A stretch of DNA of 64,000 nucleotides, from the NCBI GenBank assembly GCA_947685225.1, contig CANTUV010000024.1:13534001-13598000 (forward strand). The letters run 5' to 3'. This document shows positions 23,280-34,349 of the stretch, piece by piece (position 1 is the stretch's first letter; each line of letters begins with the position of its first letter). This DNA comes from Garcia nutans. Its lineage: Eukaryota > Streptophyta > Magnoliopsida > Malpighiales > Euphorbiaceae. The notes beneath the pieces were generated by a model. It worked only from the letters and a program-made list of their open reading frames with translations. It was not told where the DNA came from and searched no databases. A program made the translations under genes and the position numbers.

Positions 23280-23960
23280 TATAGCGGTCGCACCTCACCT
23301 AAATACGACCGCTCCATGCAATTACAGAATGAAACCTTGTCACAGTAGGTTTCGCGGTCAGAAGTTCGACCATAGTCGCGACCGCGCCTACAGAATGGAG
23401 ACCGTCCAAAATACTTGCCCGACCGCTACTCAAGGAACTTAAATCATTACAATCACAGTAAGGTTCGCGGTGACAAGAACGGTGAATGATTCGACCTCGC
23501 TTACCACTTTAGCGACCGCCCCATTCAGAGTCGCGACCGCCCAACAATTCAAGAAGAAATTGCTCAAAGAGACAATAGTGTTCGCGTTCTCAGGTGAGTC
23601 CAGAAGTTCGACGCGAGAATGTGAGTTCGACCGCGAAAACCTACCAAGGGCGATCGCGAAGATTCAAATTATGGCGGACATCTCTTTTGCTCTGTTAGAA
23701 AGTGACACGTGACATGACCGTTGTAAACCCACTTCAATATTCAAAAAGGGCGACCGCATCTCTGCTTGGCGCGACCGTCCCGACAAACACAGCATGGGCA
23801 AGAAACGGTCCGACAAACACATCATGGGCAAGATTCCAGCTGCAGAGCACTAAAATTCGACCGTTGAAGTTTTTCAAAAGTAGCGACCGTCCCTTGTTAA
23901 AAGGACGACCGCGTGAAGCATGAGCGCGACCATCCTTGTGTGAAGGGCGACCGCGAAGTG
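23280..23960. repeat. CpG-dense block of repeated GCGACCGC words
   Basis: I count about 17 occurrences of GCGACCG or its inverse CGGTCGC, some degenerate, within 680 bases of otherwise A+T-rich DNA. Several lie 30-60 bases apart. The block lies in the upstream (U3) half of the solo LTR, about 80 bases before its TATA box. Confidence 0.8.
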
Positions 23961-24043
23961 CTTCGGATAGTTTAAGTAAAGAAGGTCTAATCTGCCAAGA
24001 CTTTATTCTCAACATCAATAACGGCTAGTAAGACCACATTGGC

Positions 24044-24051
24044 TATAAATA
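24044..24051 (+). promoter_or_regulatory. TATA box of the solo LTR
   Basis: TATAAATA after a U3-like block. The same word is found at matching places in the SIRE-like 5' LTR (55393-55400, minus) and upstream of the extra ORF (47801-47808, minus). Confidence 0.7.
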
Positions 24052-24573
24052 CAAAGTTTCTATGAGAAAACAAAATAGAGACAACATTGAGAAAAGATTT
24101 TCATAGCCAAGCAACAAATTTTCTTTTACTTAAACTTGTATTTGAATTGTTATGAATGTTAGGTGTTAGCATTGAAAACATTATTGTATAAGTTTGAGTG
24201 TAAGCTTGGGAAACACTTGGGTTGTGAGAGTAAGCCTTGTAAAACTCTTGTTAGGTTGTGAGAGTGAGCCTTGTAAAACTCTTGTTTGGGTTGTAAGTGT
24301 GAGCCTAAGAAAAACACTTGTAAAGTTGGAAGTGAGCTTGTGAAAACTTCAAAGACTAGTGGAACCTTAACAAGTTGTTAAGGAAGTGGATGTAGGATTG
24401 AAGTAAATCCGAACCACTATAAATCTTGTGTGTTCTTTCTTTCTTCCATTACTCAACCAACTCTCTATTCCGCATTTCTTGTTTGTTGAGTTTTTTTTTT
24501 TTTAAATTGTCATTATTTCTTGAGGAAACCAATTCACCCCCCCTCTTGGTTGCCATCTTGGGACAACAACTTT

Positions 24574-27500
24574 GATCTTAATCTTTATACAATTACCACA
24601 TATTAATTTAATATCACCATTATATAATAACAAAATCTTATTTCCTTAGTAAGATTCATTCCAATTATACTATAACTAACATTTTTCTCTTATAATTATT
24701 TGAAACTAACATAACTTAGCTCCTTTCATGTGCATATACATATCAGAATATTGTACTATGCACATTATCACATAGCTTGCATATTCTTAATACAACTACA
24801 CACATTGAATTTCAATAAATACTTGTAAACTTATTACATTTCAGATCAATTGATCTAACTATTATAATATAACCATCACAGCCTTATTATATTCTGACCA
24901 ACTTTTAGTCTATTTTAAATTCATCAATCTGTTTTTAATTCATGACCTAATTCTATTAGGTTAAATTTATTCTCAAATCTTAATTCTCTTTGAATTCATC
25001 ATTACAGATAATATTCATTTTCCCTAATCTCATTCACTTTAAACGTCATTTTCATCAACTTATTTATTTTATACCACTTTCAAACACATTCAATATAGCT
25101 CTTACTCACATTTCATAATTCCTTTCATTTATCCTTTCCTCACATTTCTTATAGTTACCATATTTACAAAAATCATTTTTCTTACACATCATTTATAGCT
25201 TATCATATTTTCACAATTCTCTTCTGTTTCCACACTATCCATGGTCATAGATAAATTTCTACACAAGTTTATGAGTCCAACTATACCAGCCATAAATCTT
25301 GCTTGTATCTCATGAAACAAAAACTATCAATTTCACTCAATATATTTCACAATTGTATCATCTTAAGCCCACGTCTGTGGGTTACATATAAACACTGTCT
25401 TCACTATAATTCTTTTTCAAACAGCTCTTATCTCGAAACTACACCCATGTCTTAATGGTCACACACCTGTGGCATTTTAAAATCACATATTAGTTCTTTA
25501 AACTCTTACTACAAGAAGAGTTAACACATTTCAGCTTTGCTTCAAAGCAATTTACTTTTAATCACTTGATCATCATTAGCCTAACTCATGTTTCAACAAT
25601 ATTATCATTAACATCTCTTACATATACACATTCGTTCATATGCTAATTTTACACAATTTCCATTTATTACTCCATTTCTAATCTATCTCTTATAAAAATT
25701 TTCATTCATGTTTTTTTCACTTCCATACTTTTTTCATTATATTTTCCTTTTCCTTACAATTTCTTATTTACACGCATATACTTTGGGCCCAAAACACTAC
25801 ACAATCATCAAGTTTAGTTGTTACAATAACAATTTCACCGTCCAGCGCTGCTATGGTCCATTCTCAATCTCAATTTCATCACATGACCTATCTCTATTCA
25901 GGTCAAGACCTAATCTCTCTTAGGTCTATTAATACATGCAATATCATTCTCAATATCACTAGACAAGTAATTGTATGAGGTAACAAACACTCGATAACAT
26001 TTTTTTTAATCATCCACATACACCTTCGTAAGTCATATTCACAATGTGACTTACTTTCCACATTTTCTTACATATCACAATTGCTTTCATATTGAAAAAT
26101 CTCATCACACATATCATACAATTATACTCAATTCCTCTTTTATATACAACCTATACAAAGTTAACATTTATCACCTTTCAGAGAACATTATCATTTCTCA
26201 TTCTTTTGACATTACTTAAATTATTCATCAATTCAACATATATATACACTCTGACCACAACATAATTAACATCTTTCTTATTTAATCGCCCATTTCTTAA
26301 TTAAGTTTCTTATTATATATATATATATATATATTTAACACTTCACATAAATCTTAGTCACATTTCGAATGTGACATCTCTCTCACATTTTTTTTTTGCA
26401 ATTATTATACCCTTCATATTCATTTTCATCATTTCTAATTCAATTACCTAAAGTAACTCATTTTTACTTGCTTAGTCATTTCCCTTTATTCATAATAAAT
26501 TTCTATATTATCAACCACATTACACCTTAGTTTGTACTTTCATAAATAATATTACTCATTCAAAATTACTCCCATGCTTATTAAACATTAAACTATCAAT
26601 ATCTAAACAATCTTCATCAAAATTCCCTTATAACTCTAAATTTCCAACTTACTACTTTACTTAATCTTCATTCTATTAATCTCATTTTCAAGAGCTAACT
26701 TTATAAACTTTATTTTTATATTAATATAACATCAAAACACATCACTTTCACAATTATGGAAACCCATTTCAAAAATTCAAATTTCATATAATGCAACCAA
26801 CAATATGAACCTCACCAAATCTCATCCATGTCACATTCTCAATCTTAAGATCATAACATTTACTTTTAAACAACACTAATTAACATCATCTATTTAGATA
26901 TCCTAATCTTACATACTCAAACCTTAAATCATGCATCATTTTTTTTTTCATAATAAACAATTCACTATCACATACCATTTCATTTTTTGATTTTTTTAAT
27001 TATGAACTCTTTGTTCTAAATTATTAAAAACTCCATATTCCTTCTTCATACTTCTACCTGTCTGTATATAAATTTTTATAATTTTTCTTAATCATTTGTC
27101 TCGTGAAATTAATTTATTACTCATGTGCACAAAGTTGTATGGCTTCCTTAGTTTCATGTCAATCTCACTTTCAATTTTTATATTCCTTACCAATTCTTTA
27201 TAAAAGCTTATAAAATTTTATCCATGTACACTTGACACATATATGGACTCATATTTAAAATTTTAGATTTTTCCAAGCTGATTTTACTATATTTAAAAAT
27301 TAAATCTTCCAAACTCATAGAATTTGTCTCTTTAATAATCCTTCTAGAAGCACCCCAGTCATCCATTTTTTTAGGTATTAAACCTTAATAAAAAATCATA
27401 AACTTTTAACCATATGTTCTATGAATACATATAATATTTTATGTAAATTTTTAGATTTTTCTGGGTTGGTTTGCCATAGCTTTTAAATATTTTTCTCAAT

Positions 27501-28068
27501 TTTTACATATTCTGAGTTGTTGGAACTATTCCAACAACCCGTGTTCTTCTATTTTTCTTAATTAGGAATCCATCTTTAAAAATTATGAATTTTTATTCAT
27601 TGGATTCTAACATATAAAATAATTTTTCATTAAATTTTTAAACTTATCCAAAATTCCTAGATTTATCCAAAAATTTGAAAAATATCACGTTGCAGTACAC
27701 ATATAGAATTTTCTGTAACTATCATGTCCAATTCTCAAACTTTTTATTTCACATATTAAATTATTTCCTAGATTATTTTTTCTAAATTTCACTTATTCAT
27801 CAATTCAATCAACTATGAATCTTAATTTTGAATAAAAGTTCCAAAAATTCTTATTCTATAAGGTCCAGAATGACGCTTCTATTATGCCACTCTGATCTAT
27901 ATAACCCAGACGTCATCTCAACTCATATCCAATATATCAAATAGACATTGCCACATCAGGGATCAAATAAATTGCCAGTGCCAATGCATGCATCATAATT
28001 AAAAACCATTTTTTAATCCAAATTTTCTCTCTCTAATAACCCACCTAGGTCGAAAACCTCAAACCTAG
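24574..28068 (-). other. Internal non-coding region, part 2
   Basis: 3.5 kb, rich in C/T on the plus strand, with no frame longer than about 70 codons and no gag, protease, RT or integrase motif that I can recognise on either strand. It holds a TA microsatellite near 26317-26335. Confidence 0.6.
26317..26335. repeat. TA microsatellite
   Basis: About nine TA units. Confidence 0.8.
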
Positions 28069-28080
28069 GCTCTAATACCA
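28069..28080 (-). other. Primer-binding site of the non-coding element
   Basis: GCTCTAATACCA, that is TGGTATTAGAGC on the minus strand, lies six bases from the LTR end. It is the tRNA-iMet primer complement with one transition. Confidence 0.85.
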
Positions 28081-28086
28081 AATAAA

Positions 28087-28457
28087 TATAACACCCTTAT
28101 ACCCTATATACGTACAATACATATTTTCAGTATATGTAAAATATGCATATCGGTACAAAAATGTCACAGACCGGTTTAATAAAAATTTTTACATTTCTGT
28201 TTTAAAATTTTAAATACTAAATATATAAAATTAAATAGTATATAAATATTTTTTACTTGCTATAGTAACCCAAAATAACATTTTATATGAAAATATTTGT
28301 GAAAAATTCACCAGAGTTTTGTCTTTAATTTGGACATTCCCAAAATTCAGCAAAACACAACTTGCATAAAACAAACACTCTCGATAAAATCAATTCACCA
28401 TTTCTCCAATACCTCTCAATTTCTCCGTATTTTCTCAAAATACTTATATATAGGTAT
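28087..28457 (-). repeat. 5' LTR of the non-coding element, truncated
   Basis: Aligns base for base with 19626-19996 until TATATATAGGTAT, then stops. What follows is plus-orientation LTR sequence. About 2.7 kb of this LTR is missing. Confidence 0.85.
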
Positions 28458-28962
28458 CTGTGATATATAATGAATGCCTTTCTTGATATATTGCCTACGG
28501 GGCTAGACACATATTTGATCTCATATTTGCATGTAATTGTGATATATAATGAAATTATATGAGCAATGCATAAGTTTGGAATGTATTTGTATGCTACATT
28601 GTGAATTTCAAAGAAAAGGCATATTCCATTGTTTTTATCAAAGTATGTATCGCTAGGCTATTGGTTTAGCACGATTGAATTGCATCGCATAGATAATAGG
28701 GTAGACTTGGAGGGTTTTGCTAGACCAGATCAGGTCAAGATTGTGGATTTGTACTAGAAGTCTGATTATTGCCATCATACTAGAGCCATCCGTATATCAT
28801 GTAAATAACTATTTTGTGAACTTTTTAATTATATGTACATTATACTATAGTGTAAAACCATATAAAAGAAAACTTGGGTTTATGGAATGTAAATATTTGA
28901 ACGCTTTATATATTTATACTCATGTAATTATATGATGCTGAATACTTTGGACAAATGTTGGA
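28458..28962 (+). repeat. Tekay-type LTR, 3' part, probable continuation of 18109-19625
   Basis: Begins within the same tandem motif at which 18109-19625 ends (GCCTACGGGGCTAGACAC). It goes on through GCTAGGCTATTGGTTTAGCA and CTAGACCAGATCAGGTC, in the order seen at 30900-31000 of the next LTR. It lacks the last 200 or so bases. Confidence 0.65.
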
Positions 28963-28998
28963 TGTAACACCAGTTGTCTCATAAGCAATGTGTATGGA

Positions 28999-29410
28999 GG
29001 CTAAATAGAGTGTTATATGAAGGATATGTAAGGTATATAGCTAATGTATACACAAGATATACATAGTATATATATAATATATACCTAACATATGCATAAT
29101 ATACACACTTTTACAAAAGATAAAAAATAAATAGTAAAAGTCAAAATGGTAAAAAGGTCAAAAGAAAAAAATTAAATAAAATAAATAAAAATTAAATAAA
29201 ACCCGTAGTCTCATTAGAATTAATTAAGAATGGTGTATGAAGGAAAAATAGAGTCTTGTATGAAAAATATACAAGGTATATACTTAATGTATGCATAAGA
29301 TATACATAGTATATACATAATATATACCTAACATTTACATAATATACACATTTTTCCAAAAAGATAAAAAGTCAAAAAGTAAATAGTAAAAGTCCAAAGG
29401 TTAAAAAGAT
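28999..29410 (+). repeat. Imperfect tandem duplication of about 235 bases
   Basis: AATAGAGTGTTATATGAAGG...TATATACCTAACAT...AATAGTAAAAGTC occurs twice, starting near 28999 and 29240, with scattered changes. It lies at the start of the LTR. Confidence 0.8.
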
Positions 29411-30603
29411 ACAAAATAAATAAAATTAATTAAAATTATTTTTTTGGTGGAAGAGATTAAAAGTTAAATATTAATTATTATTTTAATTAATTAATTAATT
29501 AATTATTTATTTATATATATGTGTGGTTAAGGAAAGAAAGATAAAAAATAAAACACTTCTTCTTCTTCCTCTCTTTCTTTAGCTGAATTTCATGGTGATT
29601 AAAGAGGGATTTCAACTCTTCCAAATACATAAAATTTCATCAAGATTTTAAAGATTAAGGGTGATTTTGAAAGATTTCCATGTTAGAGGTAAGGATTCTT
29701 TGGATTTTTTTTCTAGATTTTCTTTGATACATGATTATGTAAAATTTTAATTTTTTTATGGAGTGTGTGATAATTATTTAAATGGTATGGGATGATGTTA
29801 TTTTGATGCATAAACAATGATTATAAGGTTGGAAGATTTTAAAAGATAGGTTTGGTTGGAATTTGAAATAAGTCGAATGAAAATTAGGTTTTTTATGGGG
29901 ATTTTGGTTAGAAATGAAGTAATTAGTGTTTGAATGGTTAAATTGTATTAAAATGTGATTCTAATGATAAAATTGAGCTTAAAATTTGGTTTAGGATTGA
30001 TTAGAATGGAATCCCAAAATTAAAGAAGTTTAGGGCAAATATTGGAAATTGGAAAGAAATGTGATAATTTAAGTTTGATTAGATAAAGTGAGTAGAATTA
30101 TGTTACTAATGATTTATTTTAATCTGTAATTTGATTTAGGACCAAGCGAGGTGAAGTTGTGAAATTGAAGTGGCAAAGAAAAAAAGTGAAAGTTGGAGTT
30201 GGAAGGAGAAACTAGCTTGGAATTTGGTAAATTAGAGGTTAGTACATACTTTGATAACTAAGTATTAAATTGCATTGAATTGGCATGCTACATTGTATGT
30301 GGATATTGATGTTATGCTACTTTAATGTGAGTATTTACATGCAAAGTGCATAGCTATGTGTTAAAATGTGTGATATGCATAATGTATGCATTGTTAAGCC
30401 ATTTTAAAATGGTCATTGACCTTATTGAATTTGATTGTGAAAGAAAAAAGGCTTTATGCCATTAAATTCATTTAGTATAGTCACATTATGAAAGTGGCAA
30501 GGAATGTGTTGTTTATGATGAAAAAGTGTTGGAAAATGAAGGAATGAAGAAACTAGCTAAGTTAAATGATAATGTGATGTAATGTATGTTTACCTTTATA
30601 CCA

Positions 30604-30725
30604 TTATATGATTTGCCTTTGGGGCCAGATGTTGGGCGTCACTTATTATATAATTTTTCTTCGGGGCTAGACGTTGGGCATCACTTATGATATAATTTGC
30701 CTTTAGACTAGACATTAGGTATCAC
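30604..30725 (+). repeat. Three tandem units of about 42 bases in the LTR
   Basis: GATGTTGGGCGTCAC, GACGTTGGGCATCAC and GACATTAGGTATCAC mark successive units. Other copies of the LTR family carry one or two units at the matching place (19560-19625; 59710-59790 inverted). Confidence 0.8.
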
Positions 30726-31557
30726 AATAAACCAAAATAATATCTCTAGAATTTGAATATTATATAAGGTTACTTGGGCCCAATGCATGTGATTGTGGTA
30801 TTTTAATGAAATTCTTGAAAATGTGTGCTCTTAAAGGCATTAGTCATGTTATGTTTTAAAGAAATCCATATTGCATTATTCTTAAATTATTTTAGTTTCA
30901 AAGTATCTACTACTAGGCTATTAGCTTAACATGATTTGTTTATCTCGTAGGTGACAGAGTTGATACAAAGTGCCCTTACTAGACCTGACCAGGTCTAGGG
31001 TAGTGGATTTACATAAGAAGCTTGATTTCTGCCACAAGACCACCGTTTCTAGCATATCATGTATACTTTTGCTTTTGTAACACATTGTGTTCATATAGCA
31101 TATTAATATATGTTAATGTTATAAACTAAACGTTTAGTTTATATAATGTGAATATTAGAAACTTATTCATATATATGCATATATAAATGGATATGAAATG
31201 TTGAATGTATTGGGAGAAAAATATTGTAGATTTCAAAAAATGTATGTATCTACATATTGGGAGTGTAAATTTTTGAAGGTTGTGTATTTGTTTGATTTTG
31301 GGAACATTCGAAATGCAGATAAAACTCTGACAAATTTTTTCTAGAGATTTTCATTAATAAATGCTATTTTAGTATTTAATGTACTTATATTTATATTTAT
31401 TTACCTAATAAATTATCTTTAATCCAATAAATTATTTTATCAAAAATTTTGGTAAATTTTCTAGTGACTAGAACATTGACATTCTTGTATTCTGTATATG
31501 TAATTTACATATATAAGGTGTATTTATTGTATGTATATAGGGTATAATGGTATTACA

Positions 31558-31618
31558 TTAGAGCATTGGGTTTGGTGTTACATTTGGGAGTGTAAAATAT
31601 TATGGCAATAACCCATGT
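31558..31618. other. Junction filler with possible primer-site remnant
   Basis: About 60 bases between the plus LTR and the Angela-like 3' LTR fragment. It includes TTAGAGCATTGGG and a second GGTGTTACA. Confidence 0.4.
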
Positions 31619-31922
31619 ATTTACTTATGACACTAACCCATGTAGTAATCTCATGATGGGTCTATCCAATACATTGTTCTCTAACAAGTATCTATGAAAT
31701 TGATTTGTATCACTATACACATAACCATCTGATGATTATCAAATCAATGTTCATACTAGTTAAGAATTATTATTTTTATCTCTATAACAATAATAAACCA
31801 GGGACACATATCAAAATTGTGTAACATGCAAACAAACAATAATGATAATAAAACCTCATTTATTAATAATGAATGTATAACATAAAGATCCAAATAAATG
31901 GCCTAGGGCACATACACTAACA
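31619..31922 (-). repeat. 3' LTR of Angela-like element, truncated
   Basis: Holds the first 304 bases of the LTR as read on the minus strand; the remaining kilobase is missing. The break lies at ACCCATGTA, a word repeated 26 bases away, so a microhomology event is possible. Confidence 0.85.
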
Positions 31923-31935
31923 ATCTCCCACTTGC
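31923..31935 (-). other. Polypurine tract of Angela-like element
   Basis: Minus strand GCAAGTGGGAGAT directly before TGTTAGTG, typical of this lineage. Confidence 0.8.
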
Positions 31936-31942
31936 ACTAGGC

Positions 31943-33532
31943 CTACAAATTTCTAAGACTCATAGATCTAGTGTGCTGATCATGCTTGACCCGTGAGAGA
32001 GGCTTTGTTAATGGATCTGCTATGTTATCATTTGTGTCAACTTTGCATATCTTGATATCTCCTCTATCGATAATGTCTCGAATGAGGTGAAAACGCCTGA
32101 GTATATGCTTAGACCTTTGATGAGATCTAGGCTCTTTTGCCTGTGCTATGGCACCATTGTTGTCACAATAAATGTCCACAGGATTTGCAATGCTAGGCAC
32201 CACTCCTAGCTCAGTGATGAATTTCTTCAACCAGACTGCTTCCTTAGCTGCATCTGATGCTGCTATATACTCAGCCTCTGTTGTAGAATTAGCCATAGTG
32301 CTTTGTTTTGAACTCTTCCAACTAACAACTCCACCATTCAATGTGAATACAATACCTGACTGTGATCTAAAATCATCTATGTCAGTTTGGAAACTAGCAT
32401 CTGTGTAACCATTTACAACTAGCTCATCTTCCAAACCTCCATAAACCAAGAATACATCTTTAGTCCTTCGAAGGTACTTAAGAATATTCTTGACAGCTGT
32501 CCAGTGACCTTCACCAGGATCAGCTTGAAATCTACTAGTTGCACTTAATGGATATGAGACATTTGGTCTAGTACATAACATGGCATACATAATAGATCCT
32601 ATAGCAGAAGCATAAGGAATCTTATTCATTCGATCTCGCTCATCAGATGTCATAGGACATTGACTCTTGCTGAGATGAATGCCATGAGACATAGGCAAGA
32701 ATCCCTTTTTGGAATCTTGCATGTTGAACCTCTTCAACACTTTATCTATGTATGTACTTTGACTCAGGCCAATTATCCTTCTAGATCTATCTCTATAGAT
32801 CTCTATACCAAGGATATAGGCAGCCTCACCTAAATCTTTCATTGAGAAAGAATTCCCTAACCAAGTCTTAACCTTTTGCAAGGTAGGGATATCATTCCCA
32901 ATGAGTAATATGTCATCCACATATAAGACTAAAAACACTACTGCACTCCCACTAACCATCTTGTAAACACAAGGTTCATCTTCATTCTTGATGAAACCAA
33001 AGTTCCTAACTGTTTCATCAAAACGAAGATTCCAGCTTCGAGATGCTTGCTTCAATCCATAAATGGATCTTTGAAGCTTGCAAACCTTTGTAGAATTCTC
33101 AGGATTTACAAAACCCTCAGGTTGTGTCATATACACATCCTCAAGCAAGTTTCCATTAAGTAAAGCGGTTTTGACATCCATTTGCCATATCTCATAATCA
33201 TAGTATGCTGCAATGGCAATGAGAATTCTAACAGACTTAAACATAGCAACTGGTGAAAAGGTTTCATCATAGTCTATACCATGAGTTTGCTTGAAACCTT
33301 TTGCAACAAGCCTTGCTTTATAGGTCTGCACATTCCCATCCATGTCAGTTTTCTTCTTGAAAACCCATTTGCAACCAATAGTCTTAATACCCTCTGGAGG
33401 ATCAATTAAAGACCAAACTTGGTTGTCAAACATAGATTGCATCTCAAATTTCATGGCTCCAAGCCATTTGTCTAAATCTGGACCTGACACAGCTTCTTGA
33501 TAGGTAGTAGGCTCATCTTGATCTATGAGCAT
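31943..33532 (-). CDS. Reverse transcriptase-RNase H of Angela-like pol (open frame)
   Basis: Open over 529 codons, the best-preserved copia frame here. The RT N-terminal block has KWVFKKKTDMDGN and RLVAKGFKQTHGIDYDETFS, then WQMDVKTALLNGNL and CKLQRSIYGLKQASRSWN. The catalytic YVDD is intact in FLVLYVDDILLIGND (about residue 214). RNase H follows with GYTDASFQTD (catalytic Asp), TTEAEYIAASDAAKEAVWL (catalytic Glu) and YCDNNGAIAQAKEP (catalytic Asp), ending ADPLTKPL. In the intact polyprotein this part follows integrase in one frame; here a frame change separates them at 33532, so the ATG used is only the first one in the frame. It probably cannot be translated from the element RNA in the normal way. 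Confidence 0.88.
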   Translation of the reverse strand: MLIDQDEPTTYQEAVSGPDLDKWLGAMKFEMQSMFDNQVWSLIDPPEGIKTIGCKWVFKKKTDMDGNVQTYKARLVAKGFKQTHGIDYDETFSPVAMFKSVRILIAIAAYYDYEIWQMDVKTALLNGNLLEDVYMTQPEGFVNPENSTKVCKLQRSIYGLKQASRSWNLRFDETVRNFGFIKNEDEPCVYKMVSGSAVVFLVLYVDDILLIGNDIPTLQKVKTWLGNSFSMKDLGEAAYILGIEIYRDRSRRIIGLSQSTYIDKVLKRFNMQDSKKGFLPMSHGIHLSKSQCPMTSDERDRMNKIPYASAIGSIMYAMLCTRPNVSYPLSATSRFQADPGEGHWTAVKNILKYLRRTKDVFLVYGGLEDELVVNGYTDASFQTDIDDFRSQSGIVFTLNGGVVSWKSSKQSTMANSTTEAEYIAASDAAKEAVWLKKFITELGVVPSIANPVDIYCDNNGAIAQAKEPRSHQRSKHILRRFHLIRDIIDRGDIKICKVDTNDNIADPLTKPLSRVKHDQHTRSMSLRNL

Positions 33533-34349
33533 TATTCACTATCATCAGTCACAAGAAATCCATATCTCTCTGGCTGACGACATGTCCTATCAGACCTGTG
33601 AGGGATTTGTGTTACATCTTCAGACTCCACAACTATTTGTGGTTCTGAAATAGGCTCTATAGACGGCTCAATGATTTCTTGTGGTACTTGAGTTTCCTCA
33701 AGTTCTACTATACTCCCACTAGTTCTCTTAGAAAGAAATTCCTTTTCCAAAAAGATCCCATTTCGAGCAACAAACACTTTGTTCTCTGAAGGAGTATAGA
33801 AATAGTATCCTTTAGTTTCCTTAGGATACCCCACAAAATTACATTTGATAGACTTTGGAGCTAACTTATTTGGAACTGGTCTTTTCACATAAGCTTCACA
33901 ACCCCAAATCTTAAGAAAAGACAAACTAGGTGTCTTACCTATCCATATCTCATATGGTGTCTTTTCAACCGCCTTAGATGGTACACGGTTCAGAATGAAT
34001 GCAGCTGTCTCCAAGGCATAACCCAAAAATGATAAAGGAAGATCCACTTAACTCATCATTGATCGAACCATATCTAATAGAGTTCGATTTCTCCTTTCAG
34101 AAACTCCATTCCACTGTGGAGTTCCTGGAGGAGTCAGTTGTGAAACAATTCCACAATCCCTTAGATGATCATCAAAATCTTGGCTCAAATATTCACCACC
34201 TCGATCTGATCGAAGAGTTTAATTGTTTTACTAAGTTGATTTTGTACTTCATTTTGAAAAGTTCTAAACATTTCAAAAGACTCATGCTTATGTTTCATTA
34301 GGTAGATATAGCCATACCTACTGAAATCATCAGTAAAAGTAATGAAGTA
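33532..34349 (-). pseudogene. Integrase core and C-terminal part, broken
   Basis: Minus strand. After a TGA at about 34350 the core continues with FITFTDDFSRYGYIYLMKHK (second zinc/core block). A single missing A near 34220 shifts the frame just before SDRGGEYLSQ, which carries a catalytic Asp. QLTPPGTPQWNGVSERRN (catalytic Glu block) follows, then a TAA at about 34050. The rest is open (33532-34047): TAAFILNRVPSKAVEKTPYE, then KSIKCNFVGYPKETKGYYFY. It acts to insert cDNA; this copy has at least three lesions. Confidence 0.85.

Larger units (their letters stand above)
23160..24568 (+). mobile_element. Solo LTR of a SIRE/Maximus-like copia element
   Basis: Starts TGTTAGAC, ends TTGGGACAACA and is flanked by perfect ACTTT duplications (23155-23159, 24569-24573). 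The last 550 bases match the inverted 5' LTR of the SIRE-like element at 54905-56149: both have a TATAAATA box, repeated TGTGAGAGTGAGCC-like words, GGAACCTTAACAAGTTGTTA and the AATTCACCCCCC...TTGGTTGC end. The first half holds a CpG-dense block. No coding region. Confidence 0.92.
19626..28457 (-). mobile_element. Non-coding LTR retrotransposon (LARD-like), minus strand
   Basis: A pair of related LTR sequences, the left complete (19626-22746) and the right truncated (28087-28457), bracket 5.3 kb without recognisable gag or pol. About 30 differences over the 371 aligned bases were counted by eye. A tRNA-iMet-like primer site adjoins the right LTR and a polypurine tract adjoins the left one, so all cis signals for retrotransposition are in place. 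The internal region carries one later solo LTR (23160-24568). Size and structure fit a large retrotransposon derivative that depends on a coding relative. It split an older Tekay-type LTR. Confidence 0.7.
28963..31557 (+). repeat. Tekay-type LTR (+), probably a 5' LTR
   Basis: Starts TGTAACACC (start uncertain), ends GGGTATAATGGTATTACA, and carries the landmarks of this LTR family in plus order. TTAGAGCATTGGGTTT follows directly at 31558, resembling the end of a tRNA-iMet primer site plus its usual flank, so this may be the 5' LTR of a lost element. A tandem duplication lies at its start and a threefold 42-base repeat at 30604-30725. Confidence 0.65.

Noticed and set aside
23734..24018. 94-codon open frame on the minus strand (and overlapping plus-strand frames of 73-80 codons)
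   Set aside because: It lies wholly in the CpG-rich block of a solo LTR. The composition lacks stop codons, and there is no recognisable domain.
30604..30725. Possible CRISPR-like direct repeats
   Set aside because: Units are adjacent without unique spacers and lie in a plant LTR.
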